This document shows, one piece after another, positions 16,553-26,402 of a stretch of 64,000 nucleotides of DNA. The DNA is from Variovorax sp. HW608. GTDB lineage: Bacteria; Pseudomonadota; Gammaproteobacteria; Burkholderiales; Burkholderiaceae_C. The number at the start of each line of letters is the position of its first letter. Within the stretch, counting starts at the first letter, position 1. Location of the stretch: assembly GCF_900090195.1 (NCBI RefSeq), contig NZ_LT607803.1:620001-684000 (forward strand), in the 5' to 3' direction. The position numbers and the translations under genes are program-made. The notes beneath the pieces were generated by a model that was not told where the DNA came from, did no database searches, and worked only from the letters and a program-made list of their open reading frames with translations.

Positions 16553-17434
16553 ATGAGCAAAGCGGAATACCTGGTGAGCGGTGCGACGGGGCGCACTGGC
16601 GGTGCAGCCATCGACACGCTGCTGGAGATGGGCAAGCAGGTGCGCGCCTATGTGCGCAAGGACGACGAGCGTGCGGCCGAGCTGCGCAAGCGCGGTGTCG
16701 AAATCGCCCTCGGCGACTTCACCGATGTGGACAAGATTCGGGCTGCCATGGAGGGCATCAAGGGTGCCTATTTCCTGCACCCGATCAGTCCCGGCATCCT
16801 CAGTGCCGCGGCCTACTGGGCCCAGGCCGCGAAAGAGGCCGGAGTCCATTCCATCGTGAACATGTCGCAGATCTCTGCGCGCCGCGACAGCGAAAGCCAT
16901 GCGGCCCAAGACCACTGGATCTCCGAGCAGGTCTTCGACTGGTCCGGCGTCCCAACGACACACATCCGTCCGACCTTCTTCGCGGACTGGCTGGTGTACC
17001 CGCACTTCGCCAAGGAAATCTGGCGACGCAAGACCGTGGAGTTTCCGTTCGGCGAAGGGCGTCATGCGCCCATCAGCTCCGACGACCAGGGGCGCGTCAT
17101 CGCCCATCTGCTTGCGAATCCTGAGCCGCATGCCGGCAAGGTCTACAAGCTGCACGGGCCGATCGAGATGAACCACTACGAAATTGCGCAGGCGATGTCC
17201 GAGGCGCTGGGCACGAAGATCACCTACAACCCCATCGAGATCTCCGAATTCCAGCGCCGGATGGAAGAGGTCTACAAGTTCAATCCTTTCCTCATCCAGC
17301 ACTTGACCGAGGTGGCGCAGGACTATCGCAATGGCGTCTTCGCCGGCACGAACTCTGCCGTCGAGGACATCACCGGCAAGCGGGCGATGACGGTGCAAGA
17401 GGTCGTTGCAGCCAATGGCGCCGTGTTCGCTTGA
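16553..17434 (+). CDS. NmrA-like NAD(P)-binding reductase
   Basis: A 293-aa atypical short-chain dehydrogenase. The nucleotide-binding loop near the N-terminus reads V-S-G-A-T-G-R-T-G-G-A-A, followed by A-Y-V-R-K-D-D, and the strand end F-L-H-P-I. It lacks the usual Tyr-x-x-x-Lys catalytic pair, as NmrA-type proteins do; relatives include NADPH-dependent quinone reductases and redox sensors. The start at 16553 was chosen because AAGGA lies nine bases upstream. It is 30 bases upstream of a MarR regulator on the same strand, a typical stress-sensing pair. Confidence 0.8.
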   Translation: MSKAEYLVSGATGRTGGAAIDTLLEMGKQVRAYVRKDDERAAELRKRGVEIALGDFTDVDKIRAAMEGIKGAYFLHPISPGILSAAAYWAQAAKEAGVHSIVNMSQISARRDSESHAAQDHWISEQVFDWSGVPTTHIRPTFFADWLVYPHFAKEIWRRKTVEFPFGEGRHAPISSDDQGRVIAHLLANPEPHAGKVYKLHGPIEMNHYEIAQAMSEALGTKITYNPIEISEFQRRMEEVYKFNPFLIQHLTEVAQDYRNGVFAGTNSAVEDITGKRAMTVQEVVAANGAVFA

Positions 17435-17464
17435 ATCGGGTCACCAGGGTTTGGCAAGGAACGG

Positions 17465-17923
17465 ATGATGCAACAGGGCAAACAACCGATGACGGTCGAG
17501 CAGTGCAACTGCTTCACCGTGAGGAAGGCCGCTCGGCAGATTTCGCGGTTCTACGACGGGCATCTGCAAACAACGGGGTTGCGCATCACGCAATTCCTGA
17601 TCCTTGCGACGCTCAGCGAGCTGGGAAGCGCCGCGGTGAGCGAGCTGGCGGAGCGGCTCGACGTCGAACGCACTGCCATGGGGAAGATGGCCACTGTGCT
17701 CCAGCGTGACGGACTGTTGGACATCGGGCCGGCGCCCACGGATGCCCGGACGAAGGTGATCAAGCTGTCCAGGGATGGGCGGCGGGTCTTTGAAAAGGCA
17801 CTGCCGCTCTGGCGTGAGGCTCAGCGACAGTTCGCCGAGCTCAACGGGACTGCTCGCGTGGCGTCGATCCATGAGAGTCTGGAATCAATGGTTGTGGACG
17901 AGTCGATTGCCGTTGACGACTAG
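17465..17923 (+). CDS. MarR-family transcriptional regulator
   Basis: A 152-aa winged-helix regulator. Recognition helix region A-A-V-S-E-L-A-E-R-L-D-V-E-R-T-A-M-G-K, wing D-A-R-T-K-V-I-K-L-S-R-D-G-R. Two Cys near the N-terminus (Q-C-N-C-F) could sense oxidants, but that is a guess. It probably represses its operon with the NmrA-like gene through the palindrome at 16518-16531. Confidence 0.85.
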   Translation: MMQQGKQPMTVEQCNCFTVRKAARQISRFYDGHLQTTGLRITQFLILATLSELGSAAVSELAERLDVERTAMGKMATVLQRDGLLDIGPAPTDARTKVIKLSRDGRRVFEKALPLWREAQRQFAELNGTARVASIHESLESMVVDESIAVDD

Positions 17924-17950
17924 TTGCGAGCGTGGGTAAACGGAGAATCC

Positions 17951-18250
17951 ATGTCCACTTCAATTCCCGATCCTGGCGGTCAGACACTGGCGGCCGGAGC
18001 GTCCGATCGTCGGGCGCTGCTGCTGCGGGTGCCGATCTTGTAGACCATGCTGCGGCTGGCTCTGCCGACCATCGCAGTTCAGGTGGCACAGACCATCGTC
18101 GGGATGAACTTTGCTGGCCAAGGTTTCGGGAAGATGCTGTGGCCGTTTCTCGGTGGCTTCATCCGCCTGGTGGTCGCAGCCGGCATCGGTCGGTTTGCCG
18201 TGACGGCCCTGACCAGACAGCGTCGGACAGAGGCCGGGCACGCGGCGCCG
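17951..18250 (+). pseudogene. MATE-family efflux transporter remnant (amber stop and internal deletion)
   Basis: Starts like an intact gene (GGAGAATCC before the ATG) with M-S-T-S-I-P-D-P-G-G, then hits an in-frame TAG at codon 31 (18041-18043). The same frame resumes M-L-R-L-A-L-P-T-I-A-V-Q-V-A-Q-T-I-V-G, the first membrane helix of MATE transporters. It then jumps to N-F-A-G-Q-G-F-G-K-M-L-W-P-F-L-G-G, a motif from near the C-terminus of the family. Some 300 residues in between are missing. Confidence 0.7.
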
Positions 18251-18260
18251 GGGAAGGCTG

Positions 18261-18875
18261 TCATTCGAATGCCTTCAGCCCGCGGACTACGGCAGGGCGC
18301 CGCGCGACTGTCTCGAACCACCGCGAAAGTGCCGGATGATTCACCCACTGAATGTCGCCGCTGAAAGCTCTGGCGATGGTGAATGCCGCAATGTCAGCGA
18401 GCGAAAACGTATCGCCCGCCATGAACTCTGCCGAATCCAGGAATCGTTCCGCCTCGATGAGCGAGGCTCTTGCCAGTAGATTGACGCGGGATGCCTGGGC
18501 ATTCGCACCGATTTGCTCAAGCCGGAATGCACCGTGACTTACCGCGATGACGTCAGTCAGAAAATAGAAGAAGCGCTCATAGACCCTGGCCCGTGCCACC
18601 AGATCGGCGGGCACGAGTTGATTCTCAGAGCGCTCCGCCGCGAACAGCATGATGGCATTCGACTGCGTCAACACAAATCTGCCGCCGCTCCCGTACTCTA
18701 CAAGCACTGGAACCTTGCCGAAGGCATTCAGGGCGCGATGCTGCTCGCTCTTCTGTTGGCCTGCAGCCAGATTGATACTCTTGGCCGTATAGGGGATGCC
18801 CGCCTCATCTAGTGCAATCGCGGCACGGATGCAGTTGCCGGTCAATGCCCCGTACAGTTCGGTCGAACCTTGCAT
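18261..18875 (-). CDS. glutathione S-transferase family protein
   Basis: A 204-aa two-domain GST. The N-terminal thioredoxin-like domain shows T-G-N-C-I-R-A-A-I-A-L, the cis-Pro region F-G-K-V-P-V-L-V, and the glutathione-contacting Q-S-N-A-I. The C-terminal helical domain has the N-capping box F-S-L-A-D-I-A-A-F. The conserved S-C/N-C near residue 13 suggests a beta- or theta-like class. The ATG at 18875 was chosen because GAGG stands seven bases upstream; an ATG two codons earlier is also possible. Likely role: detoxification by conjugation or reductive dehalogenation, substrate unknown. Confidence 0.85.
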   Translation of the reverse strand: MQGSTELYGALTGNCIRAAIALDEAGIPYTAKSINLAAGQQKSEQHRALNAFGKVPVLVEYGSGGRFVLTQSNAIMLFAAERSENQLVPADLVARARVYERFFYFLTDVIAVSHGAFRLEQIGANAQASRVNLLARASLIEAERFLDSAEFMAGDTFSLADIAAFTIARAFSGDIQWVNHPALSRWFETVARRPAVVRGLKAFE

Positions 18876-19158
18876 GCGCATACCTCGTCGGGATCCGTTC
18901 CTCTTCGCACAAACTACCAGGGAAGTGGACGATCTTGCGCGAACGTAAAAGACGCAATCACGCCGGGAAGATCCCAGGTCTCGAACTGCCAGTAACGCGG
19001 TTGACGTAGTCGACCGCGCTCGCGCGCATGTCCGCGTCAATTCGGCCTACCGGATCAACATCGACGACCCGATGGACAGCTGCACCATTGACCACGTCGA
19101 GGACCGACAGTCCCGCGCGGCGTTGCTCTTCGAATCACGGTGCGCGGAGATCCGGGGA

Positions 19159-19800
19159 TCAGCTCTCGAAGGGCGCGTGGTCGAGCAAGTCGCACACGTC
19201 GGGAATCTCCAATCCATGCACGTGGCGACGCCCGATGTCAGCCAGCCCTGTGCCAATGGCTGTGTGGGGCTTCCTCCTGGCCACTTCCGCCAAGGCCTCC
19301 TGAAATGCCGCCTTGAATCCAACCCGGGGATAAAGGGCGAGCGTGTCGTCAACCAGCTTTGGCGTGATTTCGTCGATTCGGAGTCCCATCACGTCGACAT
19401 GAGCGCCCATGTGGACGAGTGCGACCTCTGGCTCTCTGCGCTCGGCGATCCCTGCGCTCGAGTGAAGCGCAATAGCGTCCCAAACCAGTTGGGCCTTGGA
19501 TTCCGCGTAGCCGCCGGCAATGAGAATACGGCTCGCAGCATCGGCCCCGTCGACCTCGAAACGCTGGTCGGCGGCGTAGTCGCTCGTCAGGCCAAGGTCG
19601 TGAAGCAGCGATGCGAGATACACGACTTCTCGGTCGTATCTCATCCCTCGCTTCTTGCCCAGGAATTCGGAGAACCACCACGTGCGGTGGAGATGGTTCT
19701 TCATCGCCGTTGAGTGGACGCGGTCCACGAGCGAAGAGGCCTTACGGGTCAGTTCGGAATTCGGGGCGCTGATTCCTCCGATGAGAATAGGCTTTTCCAC
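19159..19800 (-). CDS. HD-domain hydrolase, cyanamide-hydratase-like (copy 2)
   Basis: A 213-aa paralogue of the protein at 14556-15197, aligning end to end without gaps and identical over long stretches (P-H-T-A-I-G-T-G-L-A-D-I-G-R-R, V-D-D-T-L-A-L-Y-P-R-V-G-F). The HD pair is in L-A-S-L-L-H-D-L-G-L. It stands alone on the minus strand. The promoter region holds GCATATGC, the core of the palindrome before the NmrA-like gene, suggesting shared control. Confidence 0.8.
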   Translation of the reverse strand: MEKPILIGGISAPNSELTRKASSLVDRVHSTAMKNHLHRTWWFSEFLGKKRGMRYDREVVYLASLLHDLGLTSDYAADQRFEVDGADAASRILIAGGYAESKAQLVWDAIALHSSAGIAERREPEVALVHMGAHVDVMGLRIDEITPKLVDDTLALYPRVGFKAAFQEALAEVARRKPHTAIGTGLADIGRRHVHGLEIPDVCDLLDHAPFES

Positions 19801-20032
19801 CTTGCAACTCCTTGGACGTGTCGTTGAATGGCCTTCACTTTAGGAGCATATGCAGCGGTAAAAATGACTGTTTTCGGAGGATTTTTGCCAAGATGGCCCG
19901 GGCCTTTGGCGGGTGGGGGGCTCCGCATGGCGAAGCTTCGGAAGGCGGTCGAAGGGGTGCATGAGCTGCTGCTGGCGACATGAAGAGGACAGCCCTCGTT
20001 CGGGGCCGATGGATGCCGCCTTGCATCACCGA

Positions 20033-20857
20033 TCAGGCTGAATACCGGGTCGATGTCTTGCGGCGGCGCACCGCGCCCTTGGTCGCACGGATGTGCAGCG
20101 ACAGCGGCGCGACCCGCGTGTCGTCGACCACGTCATCCGCATGCGTCGAACCCGGTCCCGCGGTGGGCTCGCCGATCTTGTCGATGTGCAGCCCCGCGCC
20201 GAGCACGATGTCGAACCACTGGCTCAGCGTGCGGTGGAAGATGGGCGTCCTGAAGGGCGCGACCTGCGCGCGCTCTTCGGCCTTCAGCGTCGAGAACCAC
20301 CAGGTGTCCACGCGGCCTTCGGTCGAATCGAAATAGCCGCCGACCTCGATCGCCTGCGCCCTGCCGTTGGCGTCGCGCACCACCTCGCGGTGCGGCGCGG
20401 CGAAGCACGGATGAAGGATCGAGAACTGCAGGAAGCCGCCGGGCCGCAGCACGCGGCTGGCTTCATGCAAGGCGCGCACCGGGTCCGGCATGTCCATCAG
20501 CGACATGAAGGCGGTCACGAAATCGAAGGAGCGCGCGGGAAAAGGCAGCGCCATGCCGTCGCCGACGCGGTAGTCGATGCCGAGCGGATCGGCCGCCTCG
20601 GCATCGCGCGCATTGCGCACGAAGGTCGGCGCGATGTCGACCGCAGCCATCCGCGCGCCGAGCCGCGCGAGCTGGCGCGTGTTGCCCCCCTCGCCGCAGC
20701 CCACGTCGAGCCCCGCAAGGCCCGCCACCGGCGGCAGCATGCCGAAGAAGGCCGGGCTGTTCAGCATGTCGCGGAACACATCGACGCCCAGGCGCGCAAG
20801 GCGTGTCCAGGCATCCGCATTGGCCTCCCAGAAATTGGCGACATCGTTTGAATTCAT
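20033..20857 (-). CDS. class I SAM-dependent methyltransferase
   Basis: A 274-aa methyltransferase. Motif I is G-L-D-V-G-C-G-E-G-G-N-T-R; an acidic residue follows in A-A-V-D-I-A; motif II region is F-D-F-V-T-A-F-M-S-L-M-D-M; motif III is L-R-P-G-G-F-L-Q-F-S. Methyltransf_11/UbiE-like. The substrate cannot be told. The start at 20857 (M-N-S-N-D-V-A) was preferred over an ATG 14 codons upstream because the alignment-like core begins there. Confidence 0.85.
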   Translation of the reverse strand: MNSNDVANFWEANADAWTRLARLGVDVFRDMLNSPAFFGMLPPVAGLAGLDVGCGEGGNTRQLARLGARMAAVDIAPTFVRNARDAEAADPLGIDYRVGDGMALPFPARSFDFVTAFMSLMDMPDPVRALHEASRVLRPGGFLQFSILHPCFAAPHREVVRDANGRAQAIEVGGYFDSTEGRVDTWWFSTLKAEERAQVAPFRTPIFHRTLSQWFDIVLGAGLHIDKIGEPTAGPGSTHADDVVDDTRVAPLSLHIRATKGAVRRRKTSTRYSA

Positions 20858-20998
20858 AGGTCGTGCCGCGATTTGGAGACACGCGGCGCGGTGCGTCATC
20901 CCCTTCGCAGAGGAGACGCAGACCGGCTCGCATCAGTCGGCGCGCCGGTCGGCGCTCGGGCGGACAATGCACCCTTCACCGTATCCGCGAAGAACTCC

Positions 20999-21226
20999 GT
21001 GAGTCACTCCCCTGCCTGGCCCCTCAAGATCATGGCGCTGCTGCGCGCCGGCAACCCAACGGCCGCGATCGCCCAGATCAGGGTGGCCCCCGGCGTTCGC
21101 GACCTGCGCGCCCTGGAGAAAGCGCTCGCCGCCGCACAGCTTTCAGGAAAGTGGCGCAACGTCGATGCCGCCATCAGCGAAAGCCTGCAGGCACTTTCCG
21201 CGCCGCGGTTGCACCGTTCGCCATGA
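20999..21226 (+). CDS. small conserved protein translationally coupled to the DEAD-box helicase
   Basis: A 75-aa basic protein starting at GTG: V-S-H-S-P-A-W-P-L-K-I-M-A-L-L-R-A-G-N, then an Ala/Leu-rich helical part. Its TGA overlaps the helicase ATG (ATGA at 21223-21226), so helicase translation is likely coupled to it. Function unknown; the pairing suggests a helicase-related or leader role. Confidence 0.65.
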   Translation: MSHSPAWPLKIMALLRAGNPTAAIAQIRVAPGVRDLRALEKALAAAQLSGKWRNVDAAISESLQALSAPRLHRSP

Positions 21227-22491
21227 GCCTTACGAGCTTTGCGTCCTTGGGGTTGTCCACGCCGCTGGTGCATGCGTGCGCCGAGGCGGGCTATGCCGCC
21301 CCCACCGCGATCCAGGTCGAGGCCATCCCACGGCTTCTGCGCGGCCAGGACCTGCTCGGCCTGGCGCCGACCGGCTCTGGCAAGACCGCCGCGTTCGCAT
21401 TGCCCCTGTTGCAGCGGATCATCGCCGGCCGGCAGCACGCGTACCGTCGGGTGCGGGTCCTCGTGCTGGTGCCGACGCGCGAACTGGCAGCGCAGGTGGG
21501 CCAGACTTTCCGCCGATTCGGCACCTCCTGCCCTCTTCCGCTCAAGGTCGCGGTGCTCTACGGCGGGGTGTCAGTCAACCCGCAGATGATGGCGCTGCGA
21601 GGCGGCGCGGACGTGGTGGTCGCCACACCGGGCCGGCTGCTCGACCTGCTGCAGCGCAATGCGGTGCGGCTGGACACTGTCGAGGCACTGGTGCTCGACG
21701 AGGCCGACCGCCTGCTCGACCTGGGCTTTTCCGCCGAGCGTGAGCGTGTGCTGGCTGCGTTGCCGACGAATCGGCAGAACCTGCTGTTCTCGGCCACGTT
21801 CCCCGCGGAGGTGCAGGCCCTGGCCGATGGCTTGCTGCGCGACGCGGTGCGCATCGAGGCCGCCGCCGAGGCACGCACCGAACCCGCGATCGTCCAGCGG
21901 GTGATTGCGGCGGACGCGCCGCGCCGGACCGAACTGCTGCGTCATCTGGTGAAGCAGGAGGGCTGGCGCAGCGTGCTGGTGTTCGTGGCCACCCGCTACG
22001 CCACGGAACACGTCGCGCGCAAGCTGTACGACCGTGGCATCCGCGCTGCCCCGCTGCACGGGGACATGAGCCAGTTGCAGCGCACCACCGTGCTGGAGGA
22101 CTTCAAGAACGGCCGCTGGGATGTGCTGGTGACCACCGACCTCGCGGCACGCGGCATCGATATCCCCGGGCTGCAGGTGGTGGTCAACTACGACCTGCCG
22201 CGCTCGGCCGACGACTACGTGCACCGCATCGGCCGCACGGGCCGGGCGGGCGCCAGCGGGCTCGCCGTGAGCTTCACGAGTGCCGCCACGGAGGCGCATT
22301 TCGGGCTGATCGAGAAACGGAACAAGCTCATGTTGCCGCGTGAGCGGGTGGCGGGGTTCGAACCGGTGCAAGTGGCCGCCCCGCCACCCGAGGCCGCGGC
22401 CCGGACCGGCGGCGTGAAGGGAAAGAGGCCGAGCAAGAAGGACAAGTTGCGGGCGGCCGCGGCCTCGGCGGCGCATCGCGGGACGAAGTAG
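21223..22491 (+). CDS. DEAD-box RNA helicase (RhlE-like)
   Basis: A 422-aa ATP-dependent RNA helicase. Motifs in order: Q-motif region P-T-A-I-Q, motif I A-P-T-G-S-G-K-T, Ia P-T-R-E-L-A, Ib T-P-G-R, motif II L-D-E-A-D, motif III F-S-A-T, motif IV V-F-V-A-T-R, motif V T-D-L-A-A-R-G-I-D-I, motif VI H-R-I-G-R-T-G-R-A-G. The basic C-terminal tail (K-G-K-R-P-S-K-K-D-K) would bind RNA. Likely role in RNA remodelling, ribosome assembly or cold adaptation. An RRM protein follows after a 200-base leader. Confidence 0.92.
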   Translation: MSLTSFASLGLSTPLVHACAEAGYAAPTAIQVEAIPRLLRGQDLLGLAPTGSGKTAAFALPLLQRIIAGRQHAYRRVRVLVLVPTRELAAQVGQTFRRFGTSCPLPLKVAVLYGGVSVNPQMMALRGGADVVVATPGRLLDLLQRNAVRLDTVEALVLDEADRLLDLGFSAERERVLAALPTNRQNLLFSATFPAEVQALADGLLRDAVRIEAAAEARTEPAIVQRVIAADAPRRTELLRHLVKQEGWRSVLVFVATRYATEHVARKLYDRGIRAAPLHGDMSQLQRTTVLEDFKNGRWDVLVTTDLAARGIDIPGLQVVVNYDLPRSADDYVHRIGRTGRAGASGLAVSFTSAATEAHFGLIEKRNKLMLPRERVAGFEPVQVAAPPPEAAARTGGVKGKRPSKKDKLRAAAASAAHRGTK

Positions 22492-22689
22492 GGCCGGTAC
22501 AATAGCGCGTGCTGCGGACGTCAGTTTGCCTTCGCTATAACGAGGTCCGGCTTGGGCAGCGGTTCCCCGGCACCACACATCTCTGCCACCAACCCACTCA
22601 CTGGGTTAGTTCTGGTGGTTTCTTTCCCGTTTTTTTCCAACCCGCGCGTGTCCATTTTTCGGATAGCGCTCAACAAGAAAGTCTCAATC

Positions 22690-23013
22690 GTGAGCAGCAA
22701 ACTGTACGTCGGCAACCTTTCCTATTCGGTTCGTGACGACGATCTTCAGCAACAATTTTCGGCCTTTGGCAGCGTTCAATCGGCCAAGGTGATGATGGAC
22801 CGCGACACCGGTCGTTCCAAAGGTTTCGGCTTTGTGGAAATGTCCAGTCCCGCAGAGGCGGAAGCAGCGATTCAAGGCCTGAATGGAAAAAATTTCGGTG
22901 GCCGGGATCTGACCGTCAACATCGCCCGCCCCATGGAAGCAAGGCCCCCGCGAGGCAATGGCGGTGGTTTCAATCGCGGTTTCGGCGGTGACGGTGGTCG
23001 CCGCAATTACTAG
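22690..23013 (+). CDS. RRM-type RNA-binding protein
   Basis: A 107-aa single-RRM protein with a Gly-rich tail, like cold-induced RNA-binding proteins. RNP2 is L-Y-V-G-N-L and RNP1 is K-G-F-G-F-V-E-M. The tail (R-G-N-G-G-G-F-N-R-G-F-G-G) should be disordered. The GTG at 22690 was chosen because it gives the standard N-terminus S-S-K-L-Y-V-G-N-L; an in-frame ATG at 22552 would add 46 residues unlike the family. The roughly 190-base region before it contains TACAAT (22499-22504) as a possible -10 box and would form a long untranslated leader. Possibly cold-regulated, by analogy. Confidence 0.85.
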   Translation: MSSKLYVGNLSYSVRDDDLQQQFSAFGSVQSAKVMMDRDTGRSKGFGFVEMSSPAEAEAAIQGLNGKNFGGRDLTVNIARPMEARPPRGNGGGFNRGFGGDGGRRNY

Positions 23014-23054
23014 TCGCGTTCCGGCGCGCCGCGCCGCATCTCTCGTACGCCAGC

Positions 23055-23294
23055 ATGAGCAAAGAATGGACCGTAGCCGTGGCTGCAGCCGAGGCCGCCG
23101 CACTGCAGAAGCAAGTCGCTGAAGAAGATGCGCACGAGCGTTTCAAAGCCGTGCGAACCGAGATCGAAGTCGGGGGGCGATCGGCGAGGGTCGTCGACAC
23201 GCCCGAATTCCACTCCTGGATGACGGCTCGCCATGAGTCGGACGAAGCCTGGGGTGCTTGGGCCATGATCATGGATGCCAAGCCGACGTCCTGA
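23055..23294 (+). CDS. small hypothetical protein (79 aa)
   Basis: Short acidic, Ala-rich protein (M-S-K-E-W-T-V-A-V-A-A-A-E-A, then D-T-P-E-F-H-S-W-M-T-A-R-H). Codon use is like its neighbours. It follows the RRM gene by 41 bases on the same strand. No family recognised. Confidence 0.6.
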   Translation: MSKEWTVAVAAAEAAALQKQVAEEDAHERFKAVRTEIEVGGRSARVVDTPEFHSWMTARHESDEAWGAWAMIMDAKPTS

Positions 23295-23309
23295 CCGGCG
23301 CGCAACCGC

Positions 23310-24071
23310 CTATCCGGCTTCGCGGGTGCCCATCACGGTACGCTCGCCATCGGCGCGATGCATGTCGAGCAGCGCGCCGCTGAAATCCCAGGTGGTGGTC
23401 GATTTCAGCGCCGCGAGGAACTGGCGTTCCTGCGCCATCACGGCATCGGCGCAGGTCCTGCGGGTGGTCGCGATCGGTCCGACCGCGATGCGCTTGCCGT
23501 CGGCCGCATAGGTGGCCTGGAAGGTGTTGCAGCCGGCGAAGCCGCGCACGACACCCTCGCCGAACGACATCGAGATCGTGGTGTCGGGCGCGAGGCTCAC
23601 CACCGCCTGCCTGCCGTTGTTGAAGCCGGTCACGCTCGAGCGCAGGCCCACGAGGCTGGGCTTGGGTTCGGCCTTGAAGGACAGCACCGTCTCGCCGCGT
23701 TCCGACATCAACGCGAGCCGGTCGCCGGTCAGCACGGGCCGGAAGCTTCCGGCCAGCGCCTTGTGCACCGCGCCCTCGACCTTCATCGCGTTGTCCTCGC
23801 ACGCCATCATCGAACCGGCGAGGCGGCCGATGACGAGGCGGTCCGGCTGCTTCAGGGTGTACGAACCGAAGAAGCGGTTGCAGCCCGAAAAGCCGGCAAC
23901 GCGCCCGCCCTCGAATCTGGCCGTGACCGCCTGCGGCCCCGTGGGAAGGAGACCCGGATCGAGCCCCTGCACGCCGGTGAGGCTCCAGGTCGGCCCTTCG
24001 ATCCCCGCCGCCGCGGCGGCGAGGGACAGCATCGAACTCAGGATCAGCAAGACGGGTCGCTTCGCGTTCAC
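23310..24071 (-). CDS. secreted protein with two META (HslJ-like) domains
   Basis: A 253-aa protein with a Sec signal peptide (cleavage near A-A-A-A-A-G). Two related META domains follow. Each has the signature G-F-S/A-G-C-N-x-F: A-G-F-S-G-C-N-R-F-F-G-S-Y at about residue 60 and R-G-F-A-G-C-N-T-F-Q-A-T-Y at about 175. Each is followed by a second Cys (M-A-C-E and R-T-C-A), suggesting a disulfide per domain. HslJ-type proteins are envelope or stress proteins of uncertain function. Convergent with the gene at 23055. Confidence 0.85.
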   Translation of the reverse strand: MNAKRPVLLILSSMLSLAAAAAGIEGPTWSLTGVQGLDPGLLPTGPQAVTARFEGGRVAGFSGCNRFFGSYTLKQPDRLVIGRLAGSMMACEDNAMKVEGAVHKALAGSFRPVLTGDRLALMSERGETVLSFKAEPKPSLVGLRSSVTGFNNGRQAVVSLAPDTTISMSFGEGVVRGFAGCNTFQATYAADGKRIAVGPIATTRRTCADAVMAQERQFLAALKSTTTWDFSGALLDMHRADGERTVMGTREAG

Positions 24072-24429
24072 TTCGGCTCCTTCGCCCCGGGGCGTGTGGT
24101 TCGAAGCGCGATCTTATTCAGCGACGACGAGACGTCCAGCCGATCGAAGATGGGCGGCCTTATAGATCAACGACAGGGCGCCGGCCAAGTCGAACTTGTA
24201 CTGATCCACGACACCTCGAGCCTCGCCGGGCGCTGGTCCAATCTGCAGCACCCTGCTCCGGCCCGGTACAGCCATCGGCGCGTCGCCATCCACACGCGGA
24301 TCGCATCGCTCGAACGAAATACCGTTGCCTGACAAGGACTTGCGCCTTCGAACATGCGTTGGCACGCGCTGGCCCGTCGATTGCGAATTGCTCCATGCCT
24401 TCCTCATCAACCTCAACGGAGATTTATTC
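24072..24429 (+). other. 358-base gene-free promoter region of the aldehyde dehydrogenase gene
   Basis: No credible reading frame. It contains a degenerate TGT-N11-ACA site (24197-24213). At 24360-24374 TGGCACGCGCTGGCC resembles a sigma-54 -24 box but lacks the GC of the -12 box. Confidence 0.5.
24197..24213 (+). promoter_or_regulatory. weak match to the island's 17-bp activator motif
   Basis: TGTACTGATCCACGACA keeps the TGTAC start and the GACA end of the site before pqqA (10 of 17 bases identical). About 220 bases before the aldehyde dehydrogenase start. Confidence 0.35.
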
Positions 24430-25950
<1,521 letters not shown>

Positions 25951-25961
25951 GCGGGTCACGC

Positions 25962-26369
25962 ATGAGCGATAGCAAAGCCGGCGCGTCATCCGCCCCGGCA
26001 GTCGCTCGCGTGTCCGTGACGCCGGCCGCGCAGGCGCTCATCGAGCGCCTGCGCGCGGCGCATGGGCCGTTGATGTTTCACCAATCCGGCGGCTGCTGCG
26101 ACGGCAGTGCGCCGATGTGCTTCGCGCTCGGGGAGTTCATCACGGGCGACGCCGACGTCTGCCTCGGCGAGATCGCAGGCGTGCCCTTCTACATGAGCCG
26201 GTCGCAGTTCGAATACTGGGAGCACACGCACCTGATCATCGATGCCGTGCCCGGCAACGGCGGCATGTTCTCGCTGGAGCGCCCGACCGGCATGCGCTTC
26301 CTCACGCGTTCGCGGCTGTACGAGGATGCGGAATGGGAGGCGCTGCAGGCGCAGGGCCGGCCGTCATAG
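25962..26369 (+). CDS. DUF779 family protein
   Basis: A 135-aa protein with the DUF779 features H-Q-S-G-G-C-C-D-G-S-A-P-M-C and E-Y-W-E-H-T-H-L-I-I-D. The Cys and His residues suggest metal or redox binding. Its biochemical role is not established. Members are usually found directly after acetaldehyde-type dehydrogenases, as here. Confidence 0.85.
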   Translation: MSDSKAGASSAPAVARVSVTPAAQALIERLRAAHGPLMFHQSGGCCDGSAPMCFALGEFITGDADVCLGEIAGVPFYMSRSQFEYWEHTHLIIDAVPGNGGMFSLERPTGMRFLTRSRLYEDAEWEALQAQGRPS

Positions 26370-26402
26370 CCGGACCCTGGCCGGTCCTTCGGTGGATTGC
26401 TT

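Noticed and set aside
18985..19160. Plus-strand frame with protein-like text (Y-R-I-N-I-D-D-P-M-D-S-C-T-I-D-H-V-E-D-R-Q) before the second HD gene.
   Set aside because: No start codon or ribosome site upstream and no recognised family. Downstream the frame runs over the HD gene on the other strand. A short remnant cannot be excluded.
20863..21222. Long in-frame extension of the DEAD-box helicase to the left.
   Set aside because: The family begins at M-S-L-T-S-F-A-S-L-G, and the extension lies over a separate small gene in another frame.
24360..24374. TGGCACGCGCTGGCC as a sigma-54 promoter for the aldehyde dehydrogenase gene.
   Set aside because: The -24 half is good, but the -12 half lacks TTGC and the invariant GC. 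Kept only as a note in the region entry.
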